Assembly (NCBI GenBank): GCA_945910005.1
Contig: OX246741.1
Location: 46,737,432 to 46,801,431 of the forward strand
Direction: 5' to 3'
Source: Isoperla grammatica
Lineage: Eukaryota; Arthropoda; Insecta; Plecoptera; Perlodidae
Length of the DNA: 64,000 bases
In this document: positions 22,701 to 36,913 of the stretch, piece after piece
How the letters are laid out: each line of letters opens with the position of its first letter
Numbering within the stretch: position 1 is the first letter of the stretch
Translations under genes and position numbers: made by a program
The notes under the pieces: model-generated
Database searches by the model: none
The model's input: the letters and a program-made list of their open reading frames with translations, nothing else
Told to the model about the DNA's origin: nothing

Positions 22701-25700
22701 GAGCTATAGCACTGCTACCTACTAGACAGCCTAGCTGTAGCCGCGCGTCCTGGAGCTATAGCACTGCTACCTACTAGACAGCCTAGCTGTAGCCGCGCGT
22801 CCTGGAGCTATAGCACTGCTACCTACTAGACAGCCTAGCTGTAGCCGCGCGTCCTGGAGCTATAGCACTGCTACCTACTAGACAGCCTAGCTGTAGCCGC
22901 GCGTCCTGGAGCTATAGCACTGCTACCTACTAGACGGCCTTGCTCTAGCCGCGCGTCCTGGAGCTATAGCACTGCTACCTACTAGACAGCCTAGCTGTAG
23001 CCGCGCGTCCTGGAGCTATAGCACTGCTACCTACTAGACAGCCTAGCTGTAGCCGCGCGTCCTGGAGCTATAGCACTGCTACCTACTAGACAGCCTAGCT
23101 GTAGCCGCGCGTCCTGGAGCTATAGCACTGCTTCCTACTAGACAGCCTAGCTGAAGCCGCGCGTCCTGGAGCTATAGCACTGCTACCTACTAGACAGCCT
23201 AGCTGTAGCCGCGCGTCCTGGAGCTATAGCACTACTACCTACTAGACAGCCTAGCTCTAGCCGCGCGTCCTGGAGCTATAGCACTGCTACCTACTAGACA
23301 GCCTAGCTCTAGCCGCGCGTCCTGGAGCTATAGCACTGCTACCTACTAGACAGCCTAGCTCTAGCCGCGCGTCCTGGAGCTATAGCACTGCTACCTACTA
23401 GACAGCCTAGCTCTAGCCGCGCGTCCTGGAGCTATAGCACTGCTACCTACTAGACAGCCTAGCTCTAGCCGCGCGTCCTGGAGCTATAGCACTGCTACCT
23501 ACTAGACAGCCTAGCTGTAGCCGCGCGTCCTGGAGCTATAGCACTGCTACCTACTAGACAGCCTAGCTCTAGCCGCGCGTCCTGGAGCTATAGCACTGCT
23601 ACCTACTAGACAGCCTAGCTCTAGCCGCGCGTCCTGGAGCTATAGCACTGCTACCTACTAGACAGCCTAGCTGTAGCCGCGCGTCCTGGAGCTATAGCAC
23701 TACTTCCTACTAGACGGCCTAGCTGTAGCCGCGCGTCCTGGAGCTATAGCGCTGCTACCTACTAGACAGCCTAGCTGTAGCCGCGCGTCCTGGAGCTATA
23801 GCACTGCTACCTACTAGACAGCCTAGCTGTAGCCGCGCGTCCTGGAGCTATAGCACTGCTACCTACGGGGCAGCCTAGCTGTAGCCGCGCGTCCTGGAGC
23901 TATAGCACTGCTACCTACTAGACGGCCTAGCTCTAGCCGCGCGTCCTGGAGCTATAGCACTGCTTCCTACGTGACAGCCTAGCTGTAGCCGCGCGTCCTG
24001 GAGCTATAGCACTGCTACCTACTAGACAGCCTAGCTGTAGCCGCGCGTCCTGGAGCTATAGCACTGCTACCTACTAGACAGCCTAGCTGTAGCCGCGCGT
24101 CCTGGAGCTATAGCACTGCTACCTACTAGACAGCCTAGCTGTAGCCGCGCGTCCTGGAGCTATAGCACTGCTACCTACTAGACAGCCTAGCTGTAGCCGC
24201 GCGTCCTGGAGCTATAGCACTGCTACCTACTAGACAGCCTAGCTCTAGCCGCGCGTCCTGGAGCTATAGCACTGCTACCTACTAGACAGCCTAGCTCTAG
24301 CCGCGCGTCCTGGAGCTATAGCACTGCTACCTACTAGACAGCCTAGCTGTAGCCGCGCGTCCTGGAGCTATAGCACTGCTACCTACTAGACGGCCTAGCT
24401 GTAGCCGCGCGTACTGGAGCTATAGCACTGCTACCTACTAGACAGCCTAGCTCTAGCCGCGCGTCCTAGAGCTATAGCACTGCTACCTACTAGACAGCCT
24501 AGCTCTAGCCGCGCGTCCTGGAGCTAAAGCACTGCTACCTACTAGACAGCCTTGCTGTAGCCGCGCGTCCTGGAGCTATAGCACTGCTACCTACTAGACA
24601 GCCTAGCTCTAGCCGCGCGTCCTGGAGCTATAGCACTGCTACCTACTAGACGGCCTAGCTGTAGCCGCGCGTCCTGGAGCTATAGCACTGCTACCTACTA
24701 GACAGCCTAGCTCTAGCCGCGCGTCCTGGAGCTATAGCACTGCTACCTACTAGGCAGCCTAGATGTAGCCGCGCGTCCTGGAGCTATAGCACTGCTACCT
24801 ACTAGACAGCCTAGCTGTAGCCGCGCGTCCTGGAGCTATAGCACTGCTACCTACTAGACAGCCTAGCTCTAGCCGCGCGTCCTGGAGCTATAGCACTGCT
24901 ACCTACTAGACAGCCTAGCTGTAGCCGCGCGTCCTGGAGCTATAGCACTGCTACCTACTAGACGGCCTAGCTGTAGCCGCGCGTCCTGGAGCTATAGCAC
25001 TGCTACCTACTAGACAGCCTAGCTCTAGCCGCGCGTCCTGGAGCTATAGCACTGCTACCTACTAGACAGCCTTGCTCTAGCCGCGCGTCCTGGAGCTATA
25101 GCACTGCTACCTACTAGACAGCCTAGCTGTAGCCGCGCGTCCTGGAGCTATATCACTGCTACCTACTAGACAGCCTAGCTGTAGCCGCGCGTCCTGGAGC
25201 TATAGCACTGCTACCTACTAGACAGCCTAGCTGTAGCCGCGCGTCCTGGAGCTATAGCACTGCTACCTACTAGACAGCCTAGCTGTAGCCGCGCGTCTTG
25301 GAGCTATAGCACTGCTACCTACTAGACAGCCTAGCTGTAGCCGCGCGTCCTGGAGCTATAGCACTGCTACCTACTAGACAGCCTAGCTGTAGCCGCGCGT
25401 CCTGGAGCTATAGCACTGCTACCTACTAGACAGCCTAGCTCTAGCCGCGCGTCCTGGAGCTATAGCACTGCTACCTACTAGACAGCCTAGCTGTAGCCGC
25501 GCGTCCTGGAGCTATAGCACTGCTACCTACTAGACGGCCTAGCTGTAGCCGCGCGTCCTGGAGCTATAGCACTGCTACCTACTAGACAGCCTAGCTGTAG
25601 CCGCGCGTCCTGGAGCTATAGCACTGCTACCTACTAGACGGCCTAGCTGTAGCCGCGCGTCCTGGAGCTATAGCACTGCTACCTACTAGACAGCCTAGCT

Positions 25701-28700
25701 GTAGCCGCGCGTCCTGGAGCTATAGCACTGCTACCTACTAGACAGCCTAGCTGTAGCCGCGCGTCCTGGAGCTATAGCACTGCTACCTACTAGACAGCCT
25801 AGCTGTAGCCGCGCGTCCTGGAGCTAAAGCACTGCTACCTACTAGACAGCCTAGCTGTAGCCGCGCGTCCTGGAGCTATAGCACTGCTACCTACTAGACG
25901 GCCTAGCTGTAGCCGCGCGTCCTGGAGCTATAGCACTGCTACCTACTAGACGGCCTAGCTGTAGCCGCGCGTCCTGGAGCTATAGCACTGCTACCTACTA
26001 GACAGCCTAGCTGTAGCCGCGCGTCCTGGAGCTATAGCACTGCTACCTACTAGACAGCCTAGCTGTAGCCGCGCGTCCTGGAGCTATAGCACTGCTACCT
26101 ACTAGACAGCCTAGCTCTAGCCGCGCGTCCTGGAGCTATAGCACTGCTACCTACTAGACAGCCTAGCTGTAGCCGCGCGTCCTGGAGCTATAGCACTGCT
26201 ACCTACTAGACAGCCTAGCTGTAGCCGCGCGTCCTGGAGCTATAGCACTGCTACCTACTAGACAGCCTAGCTGTAGCCGCGCGTCCTGGAGCTATAGCAC
26301 TGCTACCTACTAGACAGCCTAGCTGTAGCCGCGCGTCCTGAAGCTATAGCACTGCTACCTACTAGACAGCCTAGCTCTAGCCGCGCGTCCTGGAGCTATA
26401 GCACTGCTACCTACTAGACAGCCTAGCTGTAGCCGCGCGTCCTGGAGCTATAGCACTGCTACCTACTAGACAGCCTAGCTGTAGCCGCGCGTCCTGGAGC
26501 TATAGCACTGCTACCTACTAGACAGCCTAGCTGTAGCCGCGCGTCCTGGAGCTAAAGCACTGCTACCTACTAGACAGCCTAGCTGTAGCCGCGCGTCCTG
26601 GAGCTATAGCACTGCTACCTACTAGACAGCCTAGCTGTAGCCGCGCGTCCTGGAGCTATAGCACTGCTACCTACTAGACAGCCTAGCTGTAGCCGCGCGT
26701 CCTGGAGCTATAGCACTGCTACCTACTAGACAGCCTAGCTGTAGCCGCGCGTCCTGGAGCTATAGCACTGCTACCTACTAGACAGCCTAGCTGTAGCCGC
26801 GCGTCCTGGAGCTATAGCACTGCTACCTACTAGACGGCCTAGCTGTAGCCGCGCGTCCTGGAGCTATAGCACTGCTACCTACTAGACGGCCTAGCTGTAG
26901 CCGCGCGTCCTGGAGCTATAGCACTGCTACCTACTAGACAGCCTAGCTGTAGCCGCGCGTCCTGGAGCTATAGCACTGCTACCTACTAGACAGCCTAGCT
27001 GTAGCCGCGCGTCCTGGAGCTATAGCACTGCTACCTACTAGACAGCCTAGCTGTAGCCGCGCGTCCTGGAGCTATAGCACTGCTACCTACTAGACAGCCT
27101 AGCTGTAGCCGCGCGTCCTGGAGCTATAGCACTGCTACCTACTAGACGGCCTAGCTGTAGCCGCGCGTCCTGGAGCTATAGCACTGCTACCTACTAGACA
27201 GCCTAGCTGTAGCCGCGCGTCATGGAGCTATAGCACTGCTACCTACTAGACAGCCTAGCTGTAGCCGCGCGTCCTGGAGCTATAGCACTGCTACCTACTA
27301 GACAGCCTAGCTGTAGCCGCGCGTCCTGGAGCTATAGCACTGCTACCTACTAGACCGCCTAGCTCTAGCCGCGCGTCATGGAGCTATAGCACTGCTACCT
27401 ACTAGACAGCCTAGCTGTAGCCGCGCGTCCTGGAGCTATAGCACTGCTACCTACTAGACAGCCTAGCTGTAGCCGCGCGTCCTGGAGCTATAGCACTGCT
27501 ACCTACTAGACGGCCTAGCTGTAGCCGCGCGTCCTGGAGCTATAGCACTGCTACCTACTAGACAGCCTAGCTGTAGCCGCGCGTCCTGGAGCTATAGCAC
27601 TGCTACCTACTAGACAGCCTAGCTGTAGCCGCGCGTCCTGGAGCTATAGCACTGCTACCTACTAGACAGCCTAGCTGTAGCCGCGCGTCCTGGAGCTATA
27701 GCACTGCTACCTACTAGACAGCCTAGCTGTAGCCGCGCGTCCTGGAGCTATAGCACTGCTACCTACTAGACGGCCTAGCTGTAGCCGCGCGTCCTGGAGC
27801 TATAGCACTGCTACCTACTAGACAGCCTAGCTGTAGCCGCGCGTCCTGGAGCTATAGCACTGCTACCTACTAGACAGCCTAGCTGTAGCCGCGCGTCCTG
27901 GAGCTATAGCACTGCTACCTACTAGACAGCCTAGCTGTAGCCGCGCGTCCTGGAGCTATAGCACTGCTACCTACTAGACAGCCTAGCTGTAGCCGCGCGT
28001 CCTGGAGCTATAGCACTGCTACCTACTAGACAGCCTAGCTGTAGCCGCGCGTCCTGGAGCTATAGCACTGCTACCTACTAGACAGCCTAGCTGTAGCCGC
28101 GCGTCCTGGAGCTATAGCACTGCTACCTACTAGACAGCCTAGCTGTAGCCGCGCGTCCTGGAGCTATAGCACTGCTACCTACTAGACAGCCTTGCTCTAG
28201 CCGCGCGTCCTGGAGCTATAGCACTGCTACCTACGGGGCAGCCTAGCTGTAGCCGCGCGTCCTGGAGCTATAGCACTGCTACCTACTAGACAGCCTAGCT
28301 GTAGCCGCGCGTCCTGGAGCTATAGCACTGCTACCTACTAGACAGCCTAGCTGTAGCCGCGCGTCCTGGAGCTATAGCACTGCTACCTACTAGACAGCCT
28401 AGCTGTAGCCGCGCGTCCTGGAGCTATAGCACTGCTACCTACTAGACAGCCTAGCTGTAGCCGCGCGTCCTGGAGCTATAGCACTGCTACCTACTAGACG
28501 GCCTAGCTGTAGCCGCGCGTCCTGGAGCTATAGCACTGCTACCTACTAGACAGCCTAGCTGTAGCCGCGCGTCCTGGAGCTATAGCACTGCTACCTACTA
28601 GACAGCCTAGCTGTAGCCGCGCGTCCTGGAGCTATAGCACTGCTACCTACTAGACAGCCTAGCTGTAGCCGCGCGTCCTGGAGCTATAGCACTGCTACCT

Positions 28701-31700
28701 ACTAGACAGCCTAGCTGTAGCCGCGCGTCCTGGAGCTATAGCACTGCTACCTACTAGACAGCCTAGCTGTAGCCGCGCGTCCTGGAGCTATAGCACTGCT
28801 ACCTACGAGGCAGCCTAGCTCTAGCCGCGCGTCCTGGAGCTATAGCACTGCTACCTACTAGACAGCCTAGCTCTAGCCGCGCGTCCTGGAGCTATAGCAC
28901 TGCTACCTACTAGACGGCCTAGCTGTAGCCGCGCGTCCTGGAGCTATAGCACTGCTACCTACTAGACGGCCTAGCTGTAGCCGCGCGTCCTGGAGCTATA
29001 GCACTGCTACCTACTAGACGGCCTAGCTGTAGCCGCGCGTCCTGGAGCTATAGCACTGCTACCTACTAGACGGCCTAGCTGTAGCCGCGCGTCCTGGAGC
29101 TATAGCACTGCTACCTACTAGACAGCCTAGCTGTAGCCGCGCGTCCTGGAGCTATAGCACTGCTACCTACTAGACAGCCTAGCTGTAGCCGCGCGTCCTG
29201 GAGCTATAGCACTGCTACCTACTAGACAGCCTAGCTGTAGCCGCGCGTCCTGGAGCTATAGCACTGCTACCTACTAGACGGCCTAGCTGTAGCCGCGCGT
29301 CCTGGAGCTATAGCACTGCTACCTACTAGACGGCCTAGCTGTAGCCGCGCGTCCTGGAGCTATAGCACTGCTACCTACTAGACAGCCTAGCTGTAGCCGC
29401 GCGTCCTGGAGCTATAGCACTGCTACCTACTAGACAGCCTAGCTGTAGCCGCGCGTCCTGGAGCTATAGCACTGCTACCTACTAGACAGCCTAGCTGTAG
29501 CCGCGCGTCCTGGAGCTATAGCACTGCTACCTACTAGACGGCCTAGCTCTAGCCGCGCGTCCTGGAGCTATAGCACTGCTACCTACTAGACAGCCTAGCT
29601 GTAGCCGCGCGTCCTGGAGCTATAGCACTGCTACCTACTAGACAGCCTAGCTGTAGCCGCGCGTCCTGGAGCTATAGCACTGCTACCTACTAGACAGCCT
29701 AGCTGTAGCCGCGCGTCCTGGAGCTATAGCACTGCTACCTACTAGACAGCCTAGCTGTAGCCGCGCGTCCTGGAGCTATAGCACTGCTACCTACTAGACG
29801 GCCTAGCTGTAGCCGCGCGTCCTGGAGCTATAGCACTGCTACCTACTAGACAGCCTAGCTGTAGCCGCGCGTCCTGGAGCTATAGCACTGCTACCTACTA
29901 GACAGCCTAGCTGTAGCCGCGCGTCCTGGAGCTATAGCACTGCTACCTACTAGACAGCCTAGCTGTAGCCGCGCGTCCTGGAGCTATAGCACTGCTACCT
30001 ACTAGACAGCCTAGCTGTAGCCGCGCGTCCTGGAGCTATAGCACTGCTACCTACTAGACAGCCTAGCTGTAGCCGCGCGTCCTGGAGCTATAGCACTGCT
30101 ACCTACTAGACAGCCTAGCTGTAGCCGCGCGTCCTGGAGCTATAGCACTGCTACCTACGAGGCAGCCTAGCTCTAGCCGCGCGTCCTGGAGCTATAGCAC
30201 TGCTACCTACTAGACAGCCTAGCTCTAGCCGCGCGTCCTGGAGCTATAGCACTGCTACCTACTAGACGGCCTAGCTGTAGCCGCGCGTCCTGGAGCTATA
30301 GCACTGCTACCTACTAGACGGCCTAGCTGTAGCCGCGCGTCCTGGAGCTATAGCACTGCTACCTACTAGACGGCCTAGCTGTAGCCGCGCGTCCTGGAGC
30401 TATAGCACTGCTACCTACTAGACGGCCTAGCTGTAGCCGCGCGTCCTGGAGCTATAGCACTGCTACCTACTAGACAGCCTAGCTGTAGCCGCGCGTCCTG
30501 GAGCTATAGCACTGCTACCTACTAGACAGCCTAGCTGTAGCCGCGCGTCCTGGAGCTATAGCACTGCTACCTACTAGACAGCCTAGCTGTAGCCGCGCGT
30601 CCTGGAGCTATAGCACTGCTACCTACTAGACGGCCTAGCTGTAGCCGCGCGTCCTGGAGCTATAGCACTGCTACCTACTAGACGGCCTAGCTGTAGCCGC
30701 GCGTCCTGGAGCTATAGCACTGCTACCTACTAGACAGCCTAGCTGTAGCCGCGCGTCCTGGAGCTATAGCACTGCTACCTACTAGACAGCCTAGCTGTAG
30801 CCGCGCGTCCTGGAGCTATAGCACTGCTACCTACTAGACAGCCTAGCTGTAGCCGCGCGTCCTGGAGCTATAGCACTGCTACCTACTAGACGGCCTAGCT
30901 CTAGCCGCGCGTCCTGGAGCTATAGCACTGCTACCTACTAGACAGCCTAGCTGTAGCCGCGCGTCCTGGAGCTATAGCACTGCTACCTACTAGACAGCCT
31001 AGCTGTAGCCGCGCGTCCTGGAGCTATAGCACTGCTACCTACTAGACAGCCTAGCTGTAGCCGCGCGTCCTGGAGCTATAGCACTGCTACCTACTAGACA
31101 GCCTAGCTGTAGCCGCGCGTCCTGGAGCTATAGCACTGCTACCTACTAGACGGCCTAGCTGTAGCCGCGCGTCCTGGAGCTATAGCACTGCTACCTACTA
31201 GACAGCCTAGCTGTAGCCGCGCGTCCTGGAGCTATAGCACTGCTACCTACTAGACAGCCTAGCTGTAGCCGCGCGTCCTGGAGCTATAGCACTGCTACCT
31301 ACTAGACAGCCTAGCTGTAGCCGCGCGTCCTGGAGCTATAGCACTGCTACCTACTAGACGGCCTAGCTGTAGCCGCGCGTCCTGGAGCTATAGCACTGCT
31401 ACCTACTAGACGGCCTTGCTGTAGCCGCGCGTCCTGGAGCTATAGCACTGCTACCTACGGGGCAGCCTAGCTGTAGCCGCGCGTCCTGGAGCTATAGCAC
31501 TGCTACCTACTAGACAGCCTAGCTGTAGCCGCGCGTCCTGGAGCTATAGCACTGCTACCTACTAGACGGCCTAGCTGTAGCCGCGCGTCCTGGAGCTATA
31601 GCACTGCTACCTACTAGACAGCCTAGCTCTAGCCGCGCGTCCTGGAGCTATAGCACTGCTACCTACTAGACAGCCTAGCTCTAGCCGCGCGTCCTGGAGC

Positions 31701-34700
31701 TATAGCACTGCTACCTACTAGACAGCCTAGCTGTAGCCGCGCGTCCTGGAGCTATAGCACTGCTATCTACTAGACAGCCTAGCTGTAGCCGCGCGTCCTG
31801 GAGCTATAGCACTGCTACCTACTAGACAGCCTAGCTGTAGCCGCGCGTCCTGGAGCTATAGCACTGCTACCTACTAGACAGCCTAGCTGTAGCCGCGCGT
31901 CCTGGAGCTATAGCACTGCTACCTACTAGACAGCCTAGCTGTAGCCGCGCGTCCTGGAGCTATAGCACTGCTACCTACTAGACAGCCTAGCTGTAGCCGC
32001 GCGTCCTGGAGCTATAGCACTGCTACCTACTAGACAGCCTAGCTGTAGCCGCGCGTCCTGGAGCTATAGCACTGCTACCTACTAGACAGCCTAGCTCTAG
32101 CCGCGCGTCCTGGAGCTATAGCACTGCTACCTACTAGACAGCCTAGCTGTAGCCGCGCGTCCTGGAGCTATAGCACTGCTACCTACTAGACAGCCTAGCT
32201 GTAGCCGCGCGTCCTGGAGCTATAGCACTGCTACCTACTAGACGGCCTAGCTGTAGCCGCGCGTCCTGGAGCTATAGCACTGCTACCTACTAGACAGCCT
32301 AGCTGTAGCCGCGCGTCCTGGAGCTATAGCACTGCCTAGCTGTAGCCGCGCGTCCTGGAGCTATAGCACTGCTACCTACTAGACAGCCTAGCTGTAGCCG
32401 CGCGTCCTGGAGCTATAGCACTGCTACCTACTAGACAGCCTAGCTGTAGCCGCGCGTCCTGGAGCTATAGCACTGCTACCTACTAGACAGCCTAGCTGTA
32501 GCCGCGCGTCCTGGAGCTATAGTACTGCTACCTACTAGACGGCCTAGCTGTAGCCGCGCGTCCTGGAGCTATAGCACTGCTACCTACTAGACAGCCTAGC
32601 TGTAGCCGCGCGTCCTGGAGCTATAGTACTGCTACCTACTAGACAGCCTAGCTGTAGCCGCGCGTCCTGGAGCTATAGTACTGCTACCTACTAGACAGCC
32701 TAGCTGTAGCCGCGCGTCCTGGAGCTATAGTACTGCTACCTACGCGGCAGCCTAGCTGTAGCCGCGCGTCCTGGAGCTATAGCACTGCTACCTACTAGAC
32801 AGCCTAGCTGTAGCCGCGCGTCCTGGAGCTATAGCACTGCTACCTACTAGACAGCCTAGCTGTAGCCGCGCGTCCTGGAGCTATAGCACTGCTACCTACT
32901 AGACAGCCTAGCTGTAGCCGCGCGTCCTGGAGCTATAGCACTGCTACCTACTAGACAGCCTAGCTCTAGCCGCGCGTCCTGGAGCTATAGCACTGCTACC
33001 TACTAGACAGCCTAGCTCTAGCCGCGCGTCCTGGAGCTATAGCACTGCTACCTACTAGACAGCCTAGCTGTAGCCGCGCGTCCTGGAGCTATAGCACTGC
33101 TACCTACTAGACAGCCTAGCTGTAGCCGCGCGTCCTGGAGCTATAGCACTGCTACCTACTAGACAGCCTAGCTCTAGCCGCGCGTCCTGGAGCTATAGCA
33201 CTGCTACCTACTAGACAGCCTAGCTCTAGCCGCGCGTCCTGGAGCTATAGCACTGCTACCTACTAGACAGCCTAGCTGTAGCCGCGCGTCCTGGAGCTAT
33301 AGCACTGCTTCCTACTAGACAGCCTAGCTGTAGCCGCGCGTCCTGGAGCTATAGCACTGCTACCTACTAGACAGCCTAGCTGTAGCCGCGCGTCCTTTAG
33401 CTATAGCACTGCTACCTACTAGACAGCCCAGCTGTAGCCGCGCGTCCTGGAGCTATAGCACTGCTACCTACTAGACAGCCTAGCTGTAGCCGCGCGTCCT
33501 GGAGCTATAGCACTGCTACCTACTAGACAGCCTAGCTGTAGCCGCGCGTCCTGGAGCTATAGCACTGCTACCTACTAGACAGCCTAGCTGTAGCCGCGCG
33601 TCCTGGAGCTATAGCACTGCTACCTACTAGACAGCCTAGCTGTAGCCGCGCGTCCTGGAGCTATAGCACTGCTACCTACTAGACAGCCTAGCTGTAGCCG
33701 CGCGTCCTGGAGCTATAGCACTGCTACCTACTAGACAGCCTAGCTGTAGCCGCGCGTCCTGGAGCTATAGCACTGCTACCTACTAGACAGCCTTGCTGTA
33801 GCCGCGCGTCCTGGAGCTATAGCACTGCTACCTACTAGACAGCCTAGCTGTAGCCGCGCGTCCTGGAGCTATAGCACTGCTACCTACTAGACGGCCTAGC
33901 TCTAGCCGCGCGTCCTGGAGCTATAGCACTGCTACCTACTAGACAGCCTAGCTGTAGCCGCGCGTCCTGGAGCTATAGCACTGCTACCTACTAGACAGCC
34001 TAGCTGTAGCCGCGCGTCCTGGAGCTATAGCACTGCTACCTACTAGACAGCCTAGCTGTAGCCGCGCGTCCTGGAGCTATAGCACTGCTACCTACTAGGC
34101 AGCCTAGCTGTAGCCGCGCGTCCTGGAGCTATAGCACTGCTACCTACGGGGCAGCCTAGCTGTAGCCGCGCGTCCTGGAGCTATAGCACTGCTACCTACT
34201 AGACAGCCTAGCTGTAGCCGCGCGTCCTGGAGCTATAGCACTGCTACCTACTAGACAGCCTAGCTGTAGCCGCGCGTCCTGGAGCTATAGCACTGCTACC
34301 TACTAGACAGCCTAGCTGTAGCCGCGCGTCCTGGAGCTATAGCACTGCTACCTACTAGACAGCCTAGCTGTAGCCGCGCGTCCTGGAGCTATAGCACTGC
34401 TACCTACTAGACAGCCTTGCTCTAGCCGCGCGTCCTGGAGCTATAGCACTGCTACCTACTAGACAGCCTAGCTGTAGCCGCGCGTCCTGGAGCTATAGCA
34501 CTGCTACCTACTAGACAGCCTAGCTGTAGCCGCGCGTCCTGGAGCTATAGCACTGCTACCTACTAGACAGCCTAGCTGTAGCCGCGCGTCCTGGAGCTAT
34601 AGCACTGCTACCTACTAGACAGCCTAGCTGTAGCCGCGCGTCCTTTAGCTATAGCACTGCTACCTACTAGACAGCCTAGCTGTAGCCGCGCGTCCTGGAG

Positions 34701-36904
34701 CTATATCACTGCTACCTACTAGACAGCCTAGCTGTAGCCGCGCGTCCTGGAGCTATAGCACTGCTACCTACTAGACGGCCTAGCTGTAGCCGCGCGTCCT
34801 GGAGCTATAGCACTGCTACCTACTAGACAGCCTAGCGGTAGCCGCGCGTCCTGGAGCTATAGCACTGCTACCTACTAGACAGCCTAGCTGTAGCCGCGCG
34901 TCCTGGAGCTATAGCACTGCTACCTACTAGACAGCCTAGCTGTAGCCGCGCGTCCTGGAGCTATAGCACTGCTACCTACTAGACAGCCTAGCTGTAGCCG
35001 CGCGTCCTGGAGCTATAGCACTGCTACCTACTAGACAGCCTAGCTGTAGCCGCGCGTCCTGGAGCTATAGCACTGCTACCTACTAGACAGCCTAGCTGTA
35101 GCCGCGCGTCCTGGAGCTATAGCACTGCTACCTACTAGACAGCCTAGCTGTAGCCGCGCGTCCTGGAGCTATAGCACTGCTACCTACTAGACAGCCTAGC
35201 TGTAGCCGCGCGTCCTGGAGCTATAGCACTGCTACCTACTAGACAGCCTAGCTGTAGCCGCGCGTCCTGGAGCTATAGCACTGCTACCTACTAGACAGCC
35301 TAGCTGTAGCCGCGCGTCCTGGAGCTATAGCACTGCTACCTACTAGACAGCCTAGCTGTAGCCGCGCGTCCTGGAGCTATAGCACTGCTACCTACTAGAC
35401 AGCCTAGCTGTAGCCGCGCGTCCTGGAGCTATAGCACTGCTACCTACTAGACAGCCTAGCTGTAGCCGCGCGTCCTGGAGCTATAGCACTGCTACCTACT
35501 AGACAGCCTAGCTGTAGCCGTGCGTCCTGGAGCTATAGCACTGCTACCTACTAGATATCCTAGCTGTAGCCGCGCGTCCTGGAGCTATAGCACTGCTACC
35601 TACTAGGCAGCCTAGCTGTAGCCGCGCGTCCTGGAGCTTTAGCACTGCTACCTACTAGACAGCCTAGCTGTAGCCGCGCGTCCTGGAGCTATAGCACTGC
35701 TACCTACTAGACAGCCTAGCTGTAGCCGCGCGTCCTGGAGCTATAGCACTGCTACCTACTAGACGGCCTAGCTGTAGCCGCGCGTCCTGGAGCTATAGCA
35801 CTGCTACCTACTAGACAGCCTAGCTCTAGCCGCGCGTCCTAGAGCTATAGCACTGCTACCTACTAGACAGCCTAGCTGTAGCCGCGCGTCCTGGAGCTAT
35901 AGCACTGCTACCTACTAGACAGCCTAGCTGTAGCCGCGCGTCCTGGAGCTATAGCACTGCTACCTACTAGACGGCCTAGCTGTAGCCGCGCGTCCTGGAG
36001 CTATAGCACTGCTACCTACGGGGCAGCCTAGCTGTAGCCGCGCGTCTTGGAGCTATAGCACTGCTACCTACTAGACGGCCTAGCTGTAGCCGCGCGTCCT
36101 GGAGCTATAGCACTGCTACCTACTAGACAGCCTAGCTGTAGCCGCGCGTCCTGGAGCTATAGCACTGCTACCTACTAGACAGCCTAGCTGTAGCCGCGCG
36201 TCCTGGAGCTATAGCACTGCTACCTACTAGACAGCCTAGCTGTAGCCGCGCGTCCTGGAGCTATAGCACTGCTACCTACTAGACGGCCTAGCTGTAGCCG
36301 CGCGTCCTGGAGCTATAGCACTGCTACCTACTAGACAGCCTAGCTGTAGCCGCGCGTCCTGGAGCTTTAGCACTGCTACCTACTAGACAGCCTAGCTGTA
36401 GCCGCGCGTCCTGGAGCTATAGCACTGCTACCTACTAGACAGCCTAGCTGTAGCCGCGCGTCCTGGAGCTATAGCACTGCTACCTACTAGACGGCCTAGC
36501 TGTAGCCGCGCGTCCTGGAGCTATAGCACTGCTACCTACTAGACAGCCTAGCTGTAGCCGCGCGTCCTGGAGCTATAGCACTGCTACCTACGCGGCAGCC
36601 TAGCTGTAGCCGCGCGTCCTGGAGCTATAGCACTGCTACCTACTAGACAGCCTAGCTGTAGCCGCGCGTCCTGGAGCTATAGCACTGCTACCTACTAGAC
36701 AGCCTAGCTGTAGCCGCGCGTCCTGGAGCTATAGCACTGCTACCTACTAGACAGCCTAGCTCTAGCCGCGCGTCTTGGAGCTATAGCACTGCTACCTACG
36801 CGGCAGCCTAGCTCTAGCCGCGCGTCCTTTAGCTATAGCACTGCTACCTACGCGGCAGCCTAGCTCTAGCCGCGCGTCCTTTAGCTATAGCACTGCTACC
36901 TACA
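13785..36904. repeat. 52-bp satellite array, about 445 copies
   Basis: About 23.1 kb of head-to-tail 52-bp monomers containing CTAGCTGTAGCCGCGCGTCC, GGAGCTATAGCACTGCTACC and TACTAGACAG. Positions 780 bp apart (15 units) match. Recurrent variants are CTCTAG for CTGTAG, ACGGGGCAG or ACGCGGCAG for ACTAGACAG, and GACGG for GACAG. Phase shifts are rare: 1-bp losses near 18575 and 20186, and a 15-bp loss near 32334. It has no spacers and no long open frame, so it is neither CRISPR nor coding. It starts about 10 bp past the stop codon of the GTPase gene. Confidence 0.97.
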
Positions 36905-36913
36905 TGACGCGAG

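Noticed and set aside
13785..36904. CRISPR-like regularity in the 52-bp array
   Set aside because: Units are directly adjacent with no variable spacers, and the context is eukaryotic; it is a satellite.
13785..36904. Hammerhead or other ribozyme in the 52-bp satellite
   Set aside because: No CTGANGA plus GAAA core on either strand, unlike ribozyme-bearing satellites; no CENP-B box-like motif was seen either.
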